A stretch of 64,000 bases of DNA from Sphingomonas sp. UV9. GTDB lineage: Bacteria; Pseudomonadota; Alphaproteobacteria; Sphingomonadales; Sphingomonadaceae. Positions 62,152-64,000 of this stretch are shown in pieces. The DNA lies in NCBI RefSeq assembly GCF_004101245.1, contig NZ_SCIN01000003.1, positions 248,001-312,000 of the forward strand. Reading direction: 5' to 3'. The translations under genes and the position numbers were made by a program. The notes below the pieces were generated by a model. That model did not search any database. It was not told the DNA's origin and saw only the letters and a program-made list of their open reading frames with translations. How positions within the stretch are numbered: the stretch's first letter is position 1; the number at the start of each line of letters is the position of its first letter.

Positions 62152-62736
62152 TTGAGTGCAGTGCAGCAAGAGAAGTGTAGCCGGGAGCGTATTGTCGCCA
62201 CGGCCCGACATCTGTTTGCGACTCAAGGCTTTCACCAGACGCCGATGTCCGAACTGGCGCAGGCCGCCGAGGTGTCGGTGGGTCAGATCTATCGTCTGTT
62301 CACCGGCAAGAATGCGGTGATCCAGGCGATCGTGATGCAGGATGCGATCGGCAAGGCCGCCGAAATGCAGACGACGAACGACTCGGTCAAGTCGGGCAGA
62401 TTGTCGATCGAGGACGGATTCATCGAGCTGACCAGACGCGCCTTGTCGAAGGGCGACGAGGCGCTGTCGTTCGAGATCATGGCGGAGGCGCACCGCAACA
62501 CCGAAGTCGCCGACACCATCGCCGACCTGTGCAGGGGGTTTCGACGGATAATCCGCGATCTCGCTTGCGTCGCCAATCCCGACCTGTCCGACGACGGCCT
62601 CGAGGGCGCAGAGGAGATGATCCTCGCCTTCATGTTCGGCCTCGGCCACCGGACCTTGTCGCGGCCGAAATTGTCGGATGACGAGACAGCGCGGCTCACT
62701 GGCCGCATGATCCTGGCAGCGGTACGCGCGCTCTGA
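62152..62736 (+). CDS. TetR/AcrR-family repressor, probable regulator of the RND operon
   Basis: A 194-residue regulator. The N-terminal TetR HTH covers SRERIVATARHLFATQGFHQ and TPMSELAQAAEVSVGQIYRL with FTGKNAVIQAIV. The C-terminal ligand-binding domain is helical (EDGFIELTRRALSKGDEALS, GLGHRTLSRPKLSDDETARL). It starts with TTG 62152; a GTG at 62161 is possible. It is divergent from the adaptor-pump-channel operon with the palindrome between, the standard arrangement for drug-inducible efflux. A repeat hairpin follows its stop. Confidence 0.92.
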   Translation: MSAVQQEKCSRERIVATARHLFATQGFHQTPMSELAQAAEVSVGQIYRLFTGKNAVIQAIVMQDAIGKAAEMQTTNDSVKSGRLSIEDGFIELTRRALSKGDEALSFEIMAEAHRNTEVADTIADLCRGFRRIIRDLACVANPDLSDDGLEGAEEMILAFMFGLGHRTLSRPKLSDDETARLTGRMILAAVRAL

Positions 62737-62737
62737 A

Positions 62738-62761
62738 ATCCTCCCCCCGGCGGGGGAGGAT
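62738..62761. repeat. short copy of the CCTCCCCC repeat
   Basis: ATCCTCCCCCCGGCGGGGGAGGAT directly after the TetR stop and 7 bp from the stop of the convergent kinase gene. One arm-hairpin of the family at 6431-6563; a likely bidirectional terminator. Confidence 0.75.
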
Positions 62762-62768
62762 CAGACGG

Positions 62769-63815
62769 CTATTTTACTGCCGCGCGCAGGGTGGCGCGGA
62801 CGCCGGTGTGGCTGGGGTCGTATTCGACGATCGACTGCAGGCTCTGCGCCATCGCCTTGATCAGTTTCGTGCCGAGCCCTGTGCCGCGGGGCACGGCGCC
62901 TTCCGGTATGCCGCAGCCATCGTCTTCCACCGCCAGCAAGAAGATATCGTCGTCGATCCGGCGTAGCGCGACTCGGACTTCGCCGCCGCCGGTGGGGTAG
63001 GCGTATTTGCACGCGTTGGTGACGAGTTCGGTGACGATCACGCCGAGCGACACCGCGCGATCGGTGGGTAGGCGGATCGGTTCGGCAGCGAGGCTGAGCG
63101 CGCGAGGGAGCGCGTCGGTCGACCAGGTCTCGGCGAGTTCGTCGACCAGCGCACCGAGATATTCCTGCATGTCGACGCTCTCGACATCGTTGCTGGTATA
63201 GAGCCGCCGGTGAACCTGCGCGATCGCCTGGATGCGGCGCTGCGTATCCTCCAGCGCCTCTCGCGCGGACGGATCGGTCAGCGCGGTCGCCTGGAGCCGA
63301 ACCATCGCCGAGACGAGCTGCAGCGAGTTGGCGACACGGTGGTTCACCTCGCCGAGCAACGCCTCGAGGCGGGCGTTGCTGGCGCGCAAATCCGCCTCGG
63401 CGGACGCTTTCTGTTGTTCCAGCACCGACCGGGCGCGGACCTGTTCGAACGAGGCCGCGAGCAGGTCGAAGAAATCGTCGCCGACCGTCTTCACGACGTA
63501 ATCGGCGGCGCCGGCCTTGAGCGCGGCGACCGCGATGCGGCCTTCCTCGGAGCCGGTGACGTACACGATCGGCGGGTGATCGGGCAGGCGACGGAGCGCT
63601 TCGAGCGTCTCCAGGCCGTCCATGCCGGGCATGTAGTGATCGACCGCGATCAGGTCGAAGCGCTCGCCGGCGGCCTTGACCACGCCCTCCGCGCCGGTCT
63701 CGGCGACCGTCATGCGGTAGCCGCGACGTTCGAGCGCACGCGCCGCCAGCCGCCGGATACCGGCGTCGTCGTCGATGTAGAGGACGCTTATGGGCAAGGC
63801 GGCGGACGTCGGCAT
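62769..63815 (-). CDS. receiver-histidine kinase hybrid (HWE/HisKA_2 type)
   Basis: A 348-residue cytoplasmic protein. Residues ~8-125 form a receiver: ISVLYIDDDAGIRRLAARAL, phospho-acceptor in DLIAVDHYMPGMDGLETLEA, PPIVYVTGSEEGRIAVAALK and AADYVVKTVG. A short coiled linker (LEQQKASAEADLRASNARLE) leads to a HisKA_2 domain with the phospho-histidine in LLGEVNHRVANSLQLVSAMV. An ATPase domain follows (SLGVIVTELVTNACKYAYPT, LLAVEDDGCGIPEG, GTGLGTKLIKAMAQSLQ). The receiver-first order means another kinase may control it. Its ATG overlaps the upstream regulator stop (TGATG). Confidence 0.92.
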   Translation of the reverse strand: MPTSAALPISVLYIDDDAGIRRLAARALERRGYRMTVAETGAEGVVKAAGERFDLIAVDHYMPGMDGLETLEALRRLPDHPPIVYVTGSEEGRIAVAALKAGAADYVVKTVGDDFFDLLAASFEQVRARSVLEQQKASAEADLRASNARLEALLGEVNHRVANSLQLVSAMVRLQATALTDPSAREALEDTQRRIQAIAQVHRRLYTSNDVESVDMQEYLGALVDELAETWSTDALPRALSLAAEPIRLPTDRAVSLGVIVTELVTNACKYAYPTGGGEVRVALRRIDDDIFLLAVEDDGCGIPEGAVPRGTGLGTKLIKAMAQSLQSIVEYDPSHTGVRATLRAAVK

Positions 63816-64000
63816 CAGCTCTCGACGTCGGGAACCTGGATCACCGACAGGAACAGCCCGAGCTGGCGGATCGCCTGCGCGAAACTCTCATAGTTCACGG
63901 GCTTGGTGATGTAGACGTTGCAGCCGAGATCGTAGCAGCGCTCGATCTCGACCTTGTCGTCGGTGGTGGTCAGCACGACGACCGGCGTCCGCTTGAGCGG
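63815..64000 (-). CDS. response regulator receiver protein, 3' part (5' end outside window)
   Basis: The last 61 residues of a receiver domain: RTPVVVLTTTDDKVEIERCY (strand 4 with the switch threonines), DLGCNVYITKPVNYESFAQA (the conserved lysine in K-P) and the final helix IRQLGLFLSVIQVPDVES. It ends without an output domain, as in Rcp1/CheY-like single-domain regulators. Its stop shares a base with the kinase start, so the two are translated together. The phospho-acceptor part lies beyond the window. Confidence 0.88.
   Translation of the reverse strand, partial: PLKRTPVVVLTTTDDKVEIERCYDLGCNVYITKPVNYESFAQAIRQLGLFLSVIQVPDVES

Overview
The window is chromosomal DNA of high G+C content and very dense coding. 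Gene content, short ATGA/GTGA start-stop overlaps and protein sequences all fit an alphaproteobacterium of the order Sphingomonadales, most likely Sphingomonas or a close relative. This is inferred from protein resemblance alone. Most of the window is housekeeping and metabolic sequence. Two short stretches (about 1.98-5.25 kb and 17.1-19.0 kb) look accessory: they have less regular coding, gene fragments and repeats.

Layout. 0-2 kb: the 3' end of pntB and a winged-helix regulator with an unusual N-terminal half. 2-5.3 kb: a fragment of an RTX protein gene, a truncated hypothetical gene, a VOC-family protein, and tRNA-Val(TAC). A 19-bp copy of the tRNA 3' end recurs 1.4 kb downstream and bounds a decayed integrated element with an HNH remnant and a gene split by a nonsense codon. 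5.3-13.4 kb: an XRE regulator, a DUF6456 protein, a divergent DapF, a fasciclin protein, a CNT nucleoside transporter, a YhhQ-type transporter, argB, then a tightly overlapping yggT-yggU-folD-marC operon. 14-20 kb: an envelope-glycan group (GT-C-like membrane protein, GtrA, methyltransferase, GT2) interrupted by a BrnT/BrnA toxin-antitoxin pair, another methyltransferase and a dispersed repeat. 20-25 kb: RelA/SpoT, an HxlR regulator, a thioesterase, a TauE/SafE permease and AlaC.

25-32 kb: polyhydroxyalkanoate genes (phaC, phasin, and an acetoacetyl-CoA reductase further on) with clpS, a Crp/Fnr regulator and murA between them. 32-45.6 kb: hemH, an orphan molybdenum hydroxylase large subunit, an acyl-CoA ligase, lgt, a MidA-GNAT-pgeF operon, a cystathionine gamma-synthase-like enzyme, a phosphoribosyltransferase, a glycine-zipper protein, a phytase-like esterase, rpmB and tadA. 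45.6-55.9 kb: pepN, an M28 peptidase, an SDR protein, an EamA transporter, threonine aldolase, a class A PBP and an NADPH-dependent FMN reductase. 56-62.7 kb: a complete RND efflux operon (adaptor, pump, outer-membrane factor) divergent from a TetR regulator, with a perfect 22-bp palindrome in the shared promoter region. 62.7 kb to the end: a REC-HWE-type histidine kinase and the 3' end of a response regulator gene.

Intergenic DNA is rich in dispersed palindromic repeats. I separate at least six families, each present two or more times, mostly at convergent gene ends. I see no CRISPR array, no rRNA, no intact insertion sequence and no complete phage or integrase gene. The best candidates for follow-up are the tRNA-anchored element, the RND operator, the paired repeats upstream of brnTA, the divergent DapF and the receiver-like N-terminus of the first regulator.
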